Notes: generated by a model from the sequence alone, not told the origin. A DNA stretch of 64,000 bases from Anoxybacter fermentans (GCF_003991135.1 NZ_CP016379.1:2480001-2544000); one strand, 5' to 3'; numbered from the stretch's first letter, positions 26,533 to 36,223 are shown. Numbers and translations are program-made.

Positions 26533-28398
26533 TTATATTATATTTTTTTTATATAAAACTGATTCATGTAACCTATCAGGTTTAAAAGTAGCAACTAATT
26601 TAACCAAAGTTTTTAGCAAATAATCAGAAATAGATGAAGCAATTATTTGTTCCATTTGCTCTAGAGCTTCTCGTAACAACTTTGACTCAAACTCATCCAT
26701 TTTTGCAATTAAAATACGTTCGTGTTTTGTAGCTAAAGTTTCTTCTTTGTCAGACAAAAGCTCTTCATATAGTTTCTCTCCCGGACGTAATCCGGTGATT
26801 TTTATTTCAATATCCTCCCCAACTTTCAAACCTGAAAGCTCAATCAAATCACGAGCCAGATCAATTATTTTCACCGGTTTACCCATATCCAGAACAAAAA
26901 CTTCACCACCCTGGCCCAAAGCTCCTGCCTGAATTACCAATTGACTTGCTTCAGGAATGGTCATAAAATAACGGGTAATCTCAGGATGAGTTACTGTAAC
27001 AGGTCCTCCCTGTGCTATTTGCTTTTTGAATAAAGGAATTACACTTCCGCGGCTCCCCAAAACATTCCCAAATCGAACTGCGACAAATTTAGTCTTACTC
27101 CTTTTATTAATATCCTGAATAATCATTTCTGCAACACGTTTGGTAGCTCCCATGACATTAGTTGGATTTACCGCTTTATCTGTAGAAATCATTACAAAAC
27201 GTTCAACTCCAAATTCATCTGCTGCCAAAGCCACGTTACGTGTGCCAAATATATTATTTTTAACAGCTTCTTCAGGATTATATTCCATCAAAGGTACATG
27301 TTTATGTGCTGCTGCATGGAAAACTACATCTGGCCTATATTTCTTAAATACCTGCCGTAATCTGGGCATATCACGAATACTTCCGATAACCGGAATAATA
27401 TTTAAATGTTTATATCGTTCTTTTAATTCCAACTCGATGTCATAGACATTATTTTCACTGATATCAAAAATGATCAATTTTTCCGGATCAAATCTAGCAA
27501 CCTGTCTACAGAGTTCTGACCCTATAGAACCTCCACCACCTGTAATTAAAACAGTTTTTCCTGTCAAATATGCAGCAACTTCTTCCATATTAATTTTAAC
27601 CGGTTCTCGCCCTAAAAGATCTTCTACCTGAACTTCACGAATCTGATTTAAACTTACATCACCATTAATAATTTCATAAACACCAGGCAAAATACGAACA
27701 GTAACATTATTATTTTTACTACATAACTTATGTATTTCTCGAATTTCCTTACCAGATGCAGAAGGAATAGCAATAATTACTTCATCCACATTATACCGCT
27801 TAATGATATATGGTATCTTATTCCTATTCCCCAATACCCGCACACCGTGAATCTCTAAGTTTAATTTGGCAGGATCATCATCAATAAAACCAACAATTCT
27901 GGTATTTAACTCTTTATGTTTTTTATACTCTTTTAAAACCATCTCTCCTGCATCACCAGCGCCAACAATCAAAACCCTTTTAGCATTCTGGCTTGCAGCT
28001 ACAGGACCAGAATACTCTTTCCAAATTCTCAAGAAAAATCTCGAACCACCAATTAACATGATGGTCGTCATCCAGTCCAGAATAATTATACTTCTAGGGA
28101 AAGAAACCCTGAAAAAGAATACATATCCTACCAGGATCACACTACCTAAGGTAACTCCCTGAATAATGGAAACTAACTCATGTAAGTTTGCATAACGCCA
28201 GACTTTTTTATATAAATTACTGAAAATAAAAGCGCCAATCTTAAATACAGTAATTGGAATAATTAATGGACCATACAACTTCCAAAATCCATTTGGGAGA
28301 GTACCCTCAAAACGTAAAATAAAGCTTAATAATAACGATATTTGTATAAACACTATATCACAAATTAACAACAACATTTGTTTTTTATTCAGTTTCAC
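26533..28398 (-). CDS. capD: Membrane-anchored UDP-GlcNAc 4,6-dehydratase (CapD/WbpM/PglF family)
   Basis: Protein of 621 residues: four TM helices (about 8-120), a first Rossmann domain with GAGDAGEMVLKEY (about 147), and the catalytic SDR domain from VLITGGGGSIGSELCRQ (about 289). The motif STDKAVNPTNVMGATKR carries Met in place of the SDR Tyr, as in WbpM. The product is UDP-4-keto-6-deoxy-GlcNAc, precursor of QuiNAc, FucNAc or diamino sugars. The start is GTG at 28398, seven bases after GGGAGGG. It can supply the 4-reductase and initiating transferase downstream, whose own capD copy is truncated at 12517. Confidence 0.92.
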   Translation of the reverse strand: MKLNKKQMLLLICDIVFIQISLLLSFILRFEGTLPNGFWKLYGPLIIPITVFKIGAFIFSNLYKKVWRYANLHELVSIIQGVTLGSVILVGYVFFFRVSFPRSIIILDWMTTIMLIGGSRFFLRIWKEYSGPVAASQNAKRVLIVGAGDAGEMVLKEYKKHKELNTRIVGFIDDDPAKLNLEIHGVRVLGNRNKIPYIIKRYNVDEVIIAIPSASGKEIREIHKLCSKNNNVTVRILPGVYEIINGDVSLNQIREVQVEDLLGREPVKINMEEVAAYLTGKTVLITGGGGSIGSELCRQVARFDPEKLIIFDISENNVYDIELELKERYKHLNIIPVIGSIRDMPRLRQVFKKYRPDVVFHAAAHKHVPLMEYNPEEAVKNNIFGTRNVALAADEFGVERFVMISTDKAVNPTNVMGATKRVAEMIIQDINKRSKTKFVAVRFGNVLGSRGSVIPLFKKQIAQGGPVTVTHPEITRYFMTIPEASQLVIQAGALGQGGEVFVLDMGKPVKIIDLARDLIELSGLKVGEDIEIKITGLRPGEKLYEELLSDKEETLATKHERILIAKMDEFESKLLREALEQMEQIIASSISDYLLKTLVKLVATFKPDRLHESVLYKKNII

Positions 28399-28509
28399 TT
28401 TTTTACCCTCCCAACTTTAACTCTTATTTATTTTTTCATTAAAACAAAATCTTACCTCACAAACTTCACATCATCATTTTCTGAGTCAAAATAACCCATC
28501 CTTGCTCTC

Positions 28510-29394
28510 TTACCAATTAACAATCAGATCATGAATTATCTTTATACCTGCTGCATATGTGAAAACCTTTTCCCAATCTATAGACCTGGTCTCCTCAACC
28601 TGAATAATATCGCCATCCTGCAAGTAAATTATAGCATCTTCAGCTTTATGTTCAAGGTAATCTTCCAGATTTATAACTTCCACATCAACTGAACCTTGCC
28701 GATGGATAATCTTTACCCCCTTTAAGTCAGCCCGTTCTGTTGGACCTCCAGCCATAGCTAAAACATCTGCTGGAGTAGTCTTTTTACCAATTACATAACT
28801 CCCTGGTTTCTTAACCTCCCCAAAAATATATACTTCTCTGATACCATAGGGAACATAAATTACATCACCGGATTTTAAAACATAGTTTTGATAGCCACCT
28901 TCGCGTAATAGCCTGTCTACATCTATTTTAATTACCGTTTCTTTTCTTGTAAGACTCACCTCTTCTAAAAGAGCCTGTTTCTCATCAATCCCTGCCATAG
29001 CCAACACTTCCAAAAGTCTACTATTTCGCCTGACTTTAAATACTCCAGGCCTCATCACTGCTCCCAACACACTTACTTCAGTTGGTCTAAATTCTACAAC
29101 AGAAATAGTAACTTGAGGTGAGTTAATATATTTTTTTAATAGAGACTCTATTTTACTCTGCAATTCTCCAGGAGTCAGATCCTCAGCTTTCACTTCACCA
29201 ACCAGAGGAACGGATATATATCCATCAGGTCGAATGACAAGTTTTCTATTTAAATCTGGATGATTCCATACTGAAAATTCAATAACATCTTCAGCACTGA
29301 GAAGATACCCAGGTTCATCTGCAATTGAACCGAACTGAATAACTAAAACACATATAACTGCCAAAAATATAGCTCGCCTCAATTTTTTTGACAT
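28510..29394 (-). CDS. Wza-like polysaccharide export protein (Poly_export + SLBB)
   Basis: Protein of about 294 residues with a signal peptide (KKLRRAIFLAVICVLVIQFGSIA), then a Poly_export domain (YLLSAEDVIEFSVWNHPDLN... DGYISVPLVGEV) and two SLBB domains (VLGAVMRPGVFKV near 125; IFGEVKKPGSYVI near 200). It lacks a lipobox cysteine after the signal. Such proteins form the outer-membrane or periplasmic export channel for capsule. ATG 29394 has GGAG 8 bases upstream; an ATG 60 bases earlier would hide the signal peptide. Partner chain-length proteins are at 3232 and 4389. Confidence 0.88.
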   Translation of the reverse strand: MSKKLRRAIFLAVICVLVIQFGSIADEPGYLLSAEDVIEFSVWNHPDLNRKLVIRPDGYISVPLVGEVKAEDLTPGELQSKIESLLKKYINSPQVTISVVEFRPTEVSVLGAVMRPGVFKVRRNSRLLEVLAMAGIDEKQALLEEVSLTRKETVIKIDVDRLLREGGYQNYVLKSGDVIYVPYGIREVYIFGEVKKPGSYVIGKKTTPADVLAMAGGPTERADLKGVKIIHRQGSVDVEVINLEDYLEHKAEDAIIYLQDGDIIQVEETRSIDWEKVFTYAAGIKIIHDLIVNW

Positions 29395-29516
29395 CTTTTT
29401 CACTCCAATCGTCCACTTTTTAATTATTCGCGAAATCCGACAGATATCCTTCAAATTAACCCAAAAAAACTAAATTTAACACTACCTTTAGATATACTTT
29501 GCATTTTTAGATTTAT

Positions 29517-29738
29517 GATTATACTGCAAAAAGCTAATTTAGAGCGACATAGAAATTTTTCGCCAAATCATCTTAGCGAGATTTCCGACGAAATAAGGCC
29601 TCATCACAGGAGGTGATGAGCTAATCAAGGGCCAGGAGGGCCCTTTGAGTCAGAGAGCCTTATTTCGGCGGAAATCGAGCCTTAGATGATTCGAAAAATT
29701 TCTCATGAAGCGAAAAATTAGCTTTTTGCAGTAAAATC
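29517..29738 (+). repeat. 220-bp inverted-repeat element, copy A (complete)
   Basis: A 222-bp element with ends GATTATACTGCAAAAAGC and the inverse of GATTTTACTGCAAAAAGC. It is flanked on both sides by ATTTAT (29511-29516 and 29739-29744), a 6-bp target duplication. It contains no gene; the interior is strongly self-complementary, with CTCATCAC..GTGATGAG and a GGGCC..GGCCC palindrome. The right duplication overlaps the last base of the LptD-like stop codon. See copies B, C, D, F and fragments. Confidence 0.88.
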
Positions 29739-29743
29739 ATTTA

Positions 29744-31147
29744 TTAATATTTTAACCGAACTCCCATCTCAATAAAAAGGTCTATAAAATCTACTTCGGC
29801 TTTCAGGTCAAAACAATCATAAGCACGTACCACTCTCATCTGACCCAGTGTATACTCTTTACTTTCAAGACTATACTGTCCCTTAAGTTCCAGATCCCAT
29901 CCTTCATCTAATTCATTCCTATAATGATACATAAGTCTTCCTTCCACATATTCTTCCTTTGTATATTCATCAAATTCTGCCGGTAATATTACTCCCCAGC
30001 GATCGGTACGACCATAACCCAATCTCAAATTCCACCTTTTACCTAACGAAGATTGCACCCAAATATTCGATTTGCTTTTACCGGCAATCCCATAGTTGTC
30101 TACCCGGACATGGGTAGGGTTAAAAGACCATCCCAGCTTTGTCTGGCCCAACATATACTGATCACTAAAAGAAGTTGTTATATATAATTTATTTAACTCT
30201 GCTGTTGTTGTTTTTTCCGTGACCTTCGTCACACCTGTCATAATACTGTAATCTATACCAAATAAATTTAATTTAGGTGAATTCACTTCCAAAATCGGAG
30301 TTATTTTTCCCGAAGGATTACGGGATACATTGATCTTAGAATGCCAGCCATTTTTTAAATAGCCAAAATAGACTTCCTCATCATTCTTCCAACTCCAATT
30401 CACACTACCCCTGAATCCTTCTTTATTTTGGCGCCAGTTCAAAATCAAATTACCTGCCCACTCCTGATCATACTCTACTCCTCCACCGAGAGCAAAACCA
30501 TACCCAATCAAATAATTTCCATTTAATTCTGCTGTCCACTCCTGGTCATAATCTGCTCCAGCATTCAAAATAAGTTTTTCTCCCCTTTTATAATTTCCTT
30601 TAACCTTAAAACTAACATCTCCTGTTGTTGTAGCTTCTAAAACTGTTTCTGCGTATAAATCAGATGAAAAATCGTAAAAACCTTTGATCCGAATTCCAGC
30701 TCCTTTTTCTCCTGAATAAAAAATTTCTGGAAACCAGTTAGGAAACCGGTATTCACCATCACGATATTTAAGGACCAGATTCATTGGAAGAGGAAAAACT
30801 ATTTTTCCAATCTTCACCTTAACACCTGAGAAGATAATCTTTTCCTCAGGATAAAACTTAACCCCTTTTGCTATTATCAGATAATGAGGAGATTCCTTCT
30901 TACACCCGGTAAAAGATACGTGATTGAAAAAATATTTCTTTGTATCCAAATCCAGATATAGTTCATCGCCTTTCATATATTTATCATCTAACCATAACTC
31001 AAACCCATCTTTTGCTGTAAGATACTCCCCATCCCACTCAATCTCTCCTGCATCCAGAATAAGTTCTGCTTCCCCAGCATATCCAATGGTAGTAAAGAAT
31101 ATGCACCAAAAGATAATATAAGTCAATATGTTTAGTTTCAATTTCAT
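29744..31147 (-). CDS. LptD-like outer-membrane beta-barrel protein (OstA N-domain)
   Basis: Protein of 467 residues with a signal peptide (residues 1-24). A short periplasmic OstA-like jellyroll (LILDAGEIEWDGEYLTAKDG... GDELYLDLDTKKYFF) is followed by about 300 residues of alternating amphipathic strands rich in Tyr, Trp and Gly, ending VRLKY. This is the plan of LptD, which inserts LPS in the outer leaflet, but it is much shorter than the roughly 780-residue proteobacterial form. AAGGAG precedes the ATG. The neighbouring genes serve glycan export, and lptA, lptB, lptC and lptF lie at 37.6-40.4 kb. No LptE was seen. Confidence 0.72.
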   Translation of the reverse strand: MKLKLNILTYIIFWCIFFTTIGYAGEAELILDAGEIEWDGEYLTAKDGFELWLDDKYMKGDELYLDLDTKKYFFNHVSFTGCKKESPHYLIIAKGVKFYPEEKIIFSGVKVKIGKIVFPLPMNLVLKYRDGEYRFPNWFPEIFYSGEKGAGIRIKGFYDFSSDLYAETVLEATTTGDVSFKVKGNYKRGEKLILNAGADYDQEWTAELNGNYLIGYGFALGGGVEYDQEWAGNLILNWRQNKEGFRGSVNWSWKNDEEVYFGYLKNGWHSKINVSRNPSGKITPILEVNSPKLNLFGIDYSIMTGVTKVTEKTTTAELNKLYITTSFSDQYMLGQTKLGWSFNPTHVRVDNYGIAGKSKSNIWVQSSLGKRWNLRLGYGRTDRWGVILPAEFDEYTKEEYVEGRLMYHYRNELDEGWDLELKGQYSLESKEYTLGQMRVVRAYDCFDLKAEVDFIDLFIEMGVRLKY

Positions 31148-31227
31148 AGACTATTCTCCTTCAAATAAAGATTTATCATTTTATTCGCTAAATATATTCT
31201 TTCTTCCTCCAAGCAAATTCTGCCACA

Positions 31228-31258
31228 CAAAAAAACTGAGATGTATAATCACCTCAGT
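31228..31258 (-). terminator. Terminator after the 371-residue barrel gene
   Basis: Stem ACTGAG / CTCAGT (31235-31240, 31253-31258) with a 12-base loop. On the minus strand it is followed directly by seven T bases. It overlaps the last base of the stop codon of the gene at 31258. Confidence 0.8.
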
Positions 31259-32373
31259 CAAAATCGAATCTCTAATCTGGCTTCCGCCCTGGTCTCATCA
31301 TTTACTTCTACTTCTTCAGGTAAAAACCATTTATATTGAAATTGCAGTGATGAATTTTCAGCAAAGTTCAGATCCAAACCCAGATCTAAAGTTGATCTTA
31401 AAAAGCCATCAGAATTCCCCTCATTTTCCATCTGATAGGTAGCATTTAATGCCTTACTTTTGTCACCTAACTGAAGGCTAAATACCGCCTTTTTTGAACT
31501 AACTTCTTCCCCCTTCTCATTCATCAAAATATAATCTGCTGATAATCTGGAAAATTCGTTGGGATGCAATGCTAACCCCAATTGTTTAATAATAACATCA
31601 TCTGGACTATTTTCCTGATCCAGACTGGTAAGCCATACAGGAAAAATTGAAGATTCTATAGGTCTGTTTGTACTGGAAATGATACCATATGCTGCATTAA
31701 AACTGGCAAATGACCCGGGATTATAAGCCAGGTTTAGCATCTTTTCGGTTCTGGTAACTCCCTCATCTTCCAAAGCTTTTTTATAATCTGCATTTACAAT
31801 TACTCCGGGTAAAATATTCACCTCTAAACCGGCATTTCTTGTTATAAATCTAGATCCATCATTTAAAATCAAATCTTTTTCTGTTTTTAAATCTTCTAAA
31901 GCATCATACCCATAAAATAATGTAAAACCATTTAACAACCTACTTTGAGCCTCAATAGTATATCCTGATATTTGAAAATCAAAAAGCTCTTCAGGTTCTT
32001 TTTTTTCATATAATACAAGATCCATTAAATTTGGGGAAAGCAAGCTGTATTGACCGATAATATTCCCTTTCTGGGTCTTTAGAATTGGAATTCCACTATT
32101 AAAAGAAATATCAATCACACCAGGATTATAATTTTCTACACCAAGATATTTGATATCAGGTTGAATCAATATTGGATAATAGTGAAAAAGGGAAAGACCA
32201 TCTTCAAGCTGGCTACTATGTACTTCATCACTATTTTTCTCTTGATAAGACTGTAAAAATGCTTCTGAAACTTCAAAAAGACTCTCCTCAGCCAGGATGT
32301 GTGGTGAGATCATAAAAAACCAAACAAGAAGCAGTATCAAAATTTGCCACATAATCTGATTTCTTTTTCTCAT
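31258..32373 (-). CDS. Predicted outer-membrane beta-barrel protein, function unknown
   Basis: Protein of about 371 residues with an N-terminal signal (MWQILILLLVWFFMISPHILA) and then repeated amphipathic beta strands. It ends EARLEIRF; a C-terminal Phe is the usual signal for insertion by BamA. I do not recognise a family. Its place between the OmpM porin and the LptD-like gene, with terminators on each side, suggests an envelope protein with its own transcription unit. ATG 32373 follows GGGGG by 8 bases. Confidence 0.65.
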   Translation of the reverse strand: MRKRNQIMWQILILLLVWFFMISPHILAEESLFEVSEAFLQSYQEKNSDEVHSSQLEDGLSLFHYYPILIQPDIKYLGVENYNPGVIDISFNSGIPILKTQKGNIIGQYSLLSPNLMDLVLYEKKEPEELFDFQISGYTIEAQSRLLNGFTLFYGYDALEDLKTEKDLILNDGSRFITRNAGLEVNILPGVIVNADYKKALEDEGVTRTEKMLNLAYNPGSFASFNAAYGIISSTNRPIESSIFPVWLTSLDQENSPDDVIIKQLGLALHPNEFSRLSADYILMNEKGEEVSSKKAVFSLQLGDKSKALNATYQMENEGNSDGFLRSTLDLGLDLNFAENSSLQFQYKWFLPEEVEVNDETRAEARLEIRF

Positions 32374-32468
32374 CCACACAACCCCCTCTCATATACGAAA
32401 ATTACTACCTCATACATTAAAATATTTCTATGTATAAACACAAAATCCTGCTTTGAAATTCAAACAAA

Positions 32469-32502
32469 AAATATCCTCCAGGATAAACCCTGGAGGATAT
32501 TT
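32469..32502 (-). terminator. Terminator of the ompM gene
   Basis: Perfect 14-bp stem (32469-32482, 32489-32502) with a 6-base loop. On the minus strand it is followed by a TTTTTTG tract. It lies 15 bases past the stop, consistent with a highly expressed single-gene unit. Confidence 0.92.
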
Positions 32503-32516
32503 AAGTCAAAGTTAGA

Positions 32517-35048
32517 TTAGAAGTCGATGCTGAGACCAGCAGTAATTTGTTCTGCAGTGTAGTTAGCATTTTCAATCTTTTCAACTACATCAACTAAGAT
32601 TGGGTGATCTTTGTAACCATAACCCTCGAAGTTAATGTTGGTGTAGTTCAGAGTAGCCTTAACACTATCAGTAATAGCGTAGGTCAGACCAGCGTTGAAC
32701 TCTTTCTTCACACCAACAAGTTCCCCAGTGGATTGTACATCGATACCGTGGTTAGCATATTCATAACCAGCGTTCAGAGTCAGAGCATTGATAGTCTTGG
32801 TTACATCTACACCCAGATCATAGTTGAAGTTATCAGTGTTGTTCAGCAGCTTGAAGTTAGCAACAGTATCAATATCTACACCAGCAACAGTATAAGCTTC
32901 TGGATCAATAGAAGCAGTTACGGTCAGATCACCATCAAGTACTTTTTCAACATCAGCTTTGAAGATGCTATATTCTGCACCAGCGGTCAGAACAGTCACA
33001 TCTTTAATTACATCATGAGTGAGACCAGCAGTCAGAATATCGCCAGCATACTCAACAGCATACTTGTGAGTACTTAATTGGTTATTTCCACCTAATTCAT
33101 AGGTGTAGTCAGCTTTTACAGTTACACCAGGTACGAAGCTGTTCCAAACCAGATTTGCATAAACGTTATTAGCTTCGTCATCAGCTTTCCAAACGGTCTT
33201 TTCTAGCTTATTGCCATACTTATCATATTGATAGTATTTTACGCCACCAACTTCTGCAATATCATAGTCGGTTTCCTCATTACCGTATACTTTGTCAGCA
33301 GCATAATCTTCATATTGATCGTAAACATAACCAGCGGTTACATCAATGCCCAGAATGTTTTTAACAACCTCAACATTACGCTTCTGACGGGAAGCTTCAC
33401 TACCATCATCACGATTCCGCAGTTCTTGACTGAAGCTTGCAGTGACATCAAAACCAAACAGGTCGTAATTACCTACTTCAACACCAAAACTCATAATATT
33501 TTCCTTTACAAGATTTTCCTCCACTTTAATGCCATTGTAATATTTAATATTCTCGTAGCTACCGCTCAGAGTAACAGGACCAACTGGCAGTTTAGCACTT
33601 ACATCATAACCAGCTTTATCTTCGATATCTGCTAAGATACCTGAGAAATCTTTATCAATCAGTCTGTAACCAGCAGCCAACTCCAGATTACCCAGAGTAG
33701 TAGTACCAGTTACACGGAATAATTTGTTCTTGAACTCTCTATCGCTAACTGCGAAAGTAGTAGTCAGATCGATACCAGCTACATCATAACCGGACTCGAT
33801 ACCTGCAACGAACTTACCATCTTTTACAAATTGACCTTCAGAGTTCGCAGCAAAACCTACGAATGCAGTTGCATCCAGTACACCTAAACCTTGCTTAACA
33901 GCCAAAATATCAGATACAGTATAATCAACTATAGGCAATCCTTCTTTATCATCAGTGTTAACTATAATATCTTCAGCTACACCGTCTCCATTAACATCGT
34001 AGGTAGCAGGTACACCAGGATCACTAGGAGCAACAATTGTTCTTTTTACATTTAAATCTGGTACACCTTGCTTATTACGAGCTAATACATAAATGTTGTC
34101 ACCAGCTGTTACAACTACACCATCATAAGTCTTATCAGCATCACCCAGCAAGAAGTCTACCAGGGTAACTTCCTGATCGTTAGCAATTTCAGCAGTCAGT
34201 TCATCAGTTGTAACAGTAGCGGAGAAACTGTCAATATTCAGATCTAAAGTATCATCATAACCGGTTTTCGCTTCAACTGCTGGATCATAACCATCGTCTG
34301 CACTAATACTCCAGGTACCAAATACATCAGCAGTACCAGTAAGAGCAACATCAACACTTACAGGACCTTTGTTAATAGCGATACCCAGATCCAGAGTTTG
34401 CTCGAAAGTATCATTATCAGTAACAAATACATCAGATCCAGTATCAAATGGATTGGTGTAAGGAGTAGCACCTTCTAAGTTAGTTTTGGTAAAGTTTACA
34501 CCATAGCTACCATTGAACTTAACGGTTTCCAGATCTTCAACACGGCCTTCCAGTTTTGCAATACGGTCTTCCATAACATCCAGCCTAGCACCGATAGACT
34601 CCAGCTCAAACCTAAACTCCATAACCAGAGCTTCAACGATACCAGCTACTTCTTCAGCTTGAGCTTCAGTTAAGCTATCTGGTTGCTTAACAACAACTTC
34701 TGGCTTGTTCTTAGCCATCAGGCTCTTAAAGATAGCGATTACGTCTTCTGCTTGCCCAGCAGTCAGACCATTTTCCAAAGCTTCAACTTGCTCAGCCAGA
34801 AGTGCTCTTTCTTGAGCTACAGCGTCAAGAATACGAGCTACTATAACAGCAATCTCATAACGGGTTAAAGTCTTCTTACCCTTAAAAGTACCATCTGGGT
34901 AACCAGTAATGATACCGCTAGAAACTACTTTATTCAATGCATCATATGCCCAGTGGCTTGCAGGAACATCGCTAAATGGGCCAGCCATTACTGGAGCAGC
35001 TAATGCAAAAACAACAGCCAGAGTAACTAATAAAGCTATTCTCTTCAT
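32517..35048 (-). CDS. OmpM-type porin with S-layer-homology domain
   Basis: Protein of 843 residues: signal peptide (1-23, ending PVMAG), one SLH domain (FSDVPASHWAYDALNKVV.. ITGYPDGTFKGKKTLTRYE, about 24-75), a coiled coil (about 80-175, ending ARLDVMEDRIAKLEGRVEDL), then a large beta-barrel ending ITAGLSIDF. Known OmpM proteins of diderm Firmicutes bind secondary cell-wall polymer or peptidoglycan with the SLH domain and anchor the outer membrane. ATG 35048 follows GGGGGAG by 9 bases. Composition is richer in GC and in preferred codons than in neighbours, as expected for an abundant protein. Confidence 0.9.
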   Translation of the reverse strand: MKRIALLVTLAVVFALAAPVMAGPFSDVPASHWAYDALNKVVSSGIITGYPDGTFKGKKTLTRYEIAVIVARILDAVAQERALLAEQVEALENGLTAGQAEDVIAIFKSLMAKNKPEVVVKQPDSLTEAQAEEVAGIVEALVMEFRFELESIGARLDVMEDRIAKLEGRVEDLETVKFNGSYGVNFTKTNLEGATPYTNPFDTGSDVFVTDNDTFEQTLDLGIAINKGPVSVDVALTGTADVFGTWSISADDGYDPAVEAKTGYDDTLDLNIDSFSATVTTDELTAEIANDQEVTLVDFLLGDADKTYDGVVVTAGDNIYVLARNKQGVPDLNVKRTIVAPSDPGVPATYDVNGDGVAEDIIVNTDDKEGLPIVDYTVSDILAVKQGLGVLDATAFVGFAANSEGQFVKDGKFVAGIESGYDVAGIDLTTTFAVSDREFKNKLFRVTGTTTLGNLELAAGYRLIDKDFSGILADIEDKAGYDVSAKLPVGPVTLSGSYENIKYYNGIKVEENLVKENIMSFGVEVGNYDLFGFDVTASFSQELRNRDDGSEASRQKRNVEVVKNILGIDVTAGYVYDQYEDYAADKVYGNEETDYDIAEVGGVKYYQYDKYGNKLEKTVWKADDEANNVYANLVWNSFVPGVTVKADYTYELGGNNQLSTHKYAVEYAGDILTAGLTHDVIKDVTVLTAGAEYSIFKADVEKVLDGDLTVTASIDPEAYTVAGVDIDTVANFKLLNNTDNFNYDLGVDVTKTINALTLNAGYEYANHGIDVQSTGELVGVKKEFNAGLTYAITDSVKATLNYTNINFEGYGYKDHPILVDVVEKIENANYTAEQITAGLSIDF

Positions 35049-35059
35049 TGTCACTTTCT

Positions 35060-35480
35060 CCCCCTTGATTGTTTAAATTTTTAAAGTTAAATTCACTAAG
35101 CTGTGGTTCTTAAGACAAACTGATCGAGTGGAAAATCTTTGAGTGAGTTTCCTTGTTTCCTCACCCAATCTTTCCTCACTCTCTCAATTGTCAAAGAACC
35201 AGTTTATAAGTTTTAAATTATCATTCACATCACTCGCGGCAATCTCAGGGTACACCTCCTTTCTCCGCTGAATCAATGTGAATGATAAACCTGATACCTT
35301 CTTTAAATTCACATATATATTTCTCTATTTCTAAGTAATCTCCTGCCTGTCTACTGTTATATGTTTATTCCAATTTTAGTTCTTTTATGACGGAGAATTG
35401 ATAATCAATAATTTTTTTCACATTTACTTATAATACACTTCATTTAAGTTCGCCAAAACTCTTAAATCTCCTGCTTAAAA
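35060..35480 (-). promoter_or_regulatory. Long leader of ompM with an 11-bp inverted repeat
   Basis: More than 400 bases without a gene upstream of ompM. It contains an inverted repeat ATCATTCACAT (35220-35230) and ATGTGAATGAT (35276-35286). On the minus strand the loop exposes GAAAGGAGGTG, a strong ribosome-binding sequence, but no frame of useful length follows (a start-stop ATGTGA is seen). TTGACA occurs about 20 bases after the second arm on the minus strand. It may be a regulatory leader or mRNA stabiliser. Confidence 0.4.
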
Positions 35481-35495
35481 TTCAAATTATTTAAT

Positions 35496-35716
35496 GATTA
35501 AACTGCAAAAAGCTAATTTTGAGCGCCATAGAAATTTTTCGCCAAATCATCTTAGCGAGATTTCCGACGAAATAAGGCCTCATCACAGGAGGTGATGAGC
35601 TAATCAAGGGCCAAGAGGGCTCTTTGATTAGGAAGTCTTATTTCGGCGGGAATCGAGCTTTAGATGATTCGAAAAATTTCTCAAGAAGCGAAAAATTTGC
35701 TTTTTGCAGTAAAATC
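35496..35716 (+). repeat. 220-bp inverted-repeat element, copy B (complete)
   Basis: A 221-bp copy with ends GATTAAACTGCAAAAAGC and the inverse of GATTTTACTGCAAAAAGC. It is flanked by ATTTAAT at 35489-35495 and 35717-35723, a 7-bp (or longer by chance) target duplication. Same orientation as copy A and nearly the same sequence, which points to recent spread. It lies between the ompM leader and the end of the YqgF-like gene. Confidence 0.88.
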
Positions 35717-35812
35717 ATTTAATTCAATGATTTCACTGCAAAACTATAGTGACATAACATAATAAACATATTCGCTAAACCCTACAAAATTCCTTCCCCA
35801 TTAATAAAAATT

Positions 35813-36223
35813 TTATTTACCTATTTGTGGCATTTCTCCTAGATAACGTTTTAAAAGAACAATAGCTACTAGATCATCGATAGGTTTAGAAGGAGTTTGA
35901 AGTGAAAGAGGTATCAACTTTCTCCATCCCCTGGGAGGATTTAGATCAAAATAGATTTTTCTTGCTTCCAGAGTAGAATATGCCTCATCAACCAACACTA
36001 TTTTATAATCAAACCCCATTTTTTTAAGCTCTGCCTGAAAACTTTTTGAAAAGGTTCCATCTCCCAAAAGCAGGGTTTTTAAAGAATACTTCTCCTCCCA
36101 CTCAATAAATCTTTTAGCAAAATTCCGAGTAGGTACAATATCATGATAAATAACAGCCCGGGTCAGCGGATCATAAATAGCTACACCGGTTTTCTCTCTA
36201 CCAGGATCAATCGACAAAATCAT
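35813..36223 (-). CDS. YqgF/RuvX-like RNase H-fold nuclease
   Basis: Protein of 136 residues with MILSIDPGREKTGVAIYD (first catalytic Asp), VDEAYSTLEAR (Glu) and PIDDLVAIVLLKRYL (last Asp), the RNase H-fold pattern of YqgF/RuvX. The family matures 16S rRNA or resolves junctions, but this lineage lacks the usual KRIGVA motif and could be a divergent paralogue. Its ATG overlaps the stop of the DUF3084 gene (CCATGA), so the two are translationally coupled. It is the last gene of the lpt-linked operon. Confidence 0.7.
   Translation of the reverse strand: MILSIDPGREKTGVAIYDPLTRAVIYHDIVPTRNFAKRFIEWEEKYSLKTLLLGDGTFSKSFQAELKKMGFDYKIVLVDEAYSTLEARKIYFDLNPPRGWRKLIPLSLQTPSKPIDDLVAIVLLKRYLGEMPQIGK

Noticed and set aside
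32604-33635. Long plus-strand frames over ompM
   Set aside because: Shadow frames caused by the biased codon use of the abundant porin.
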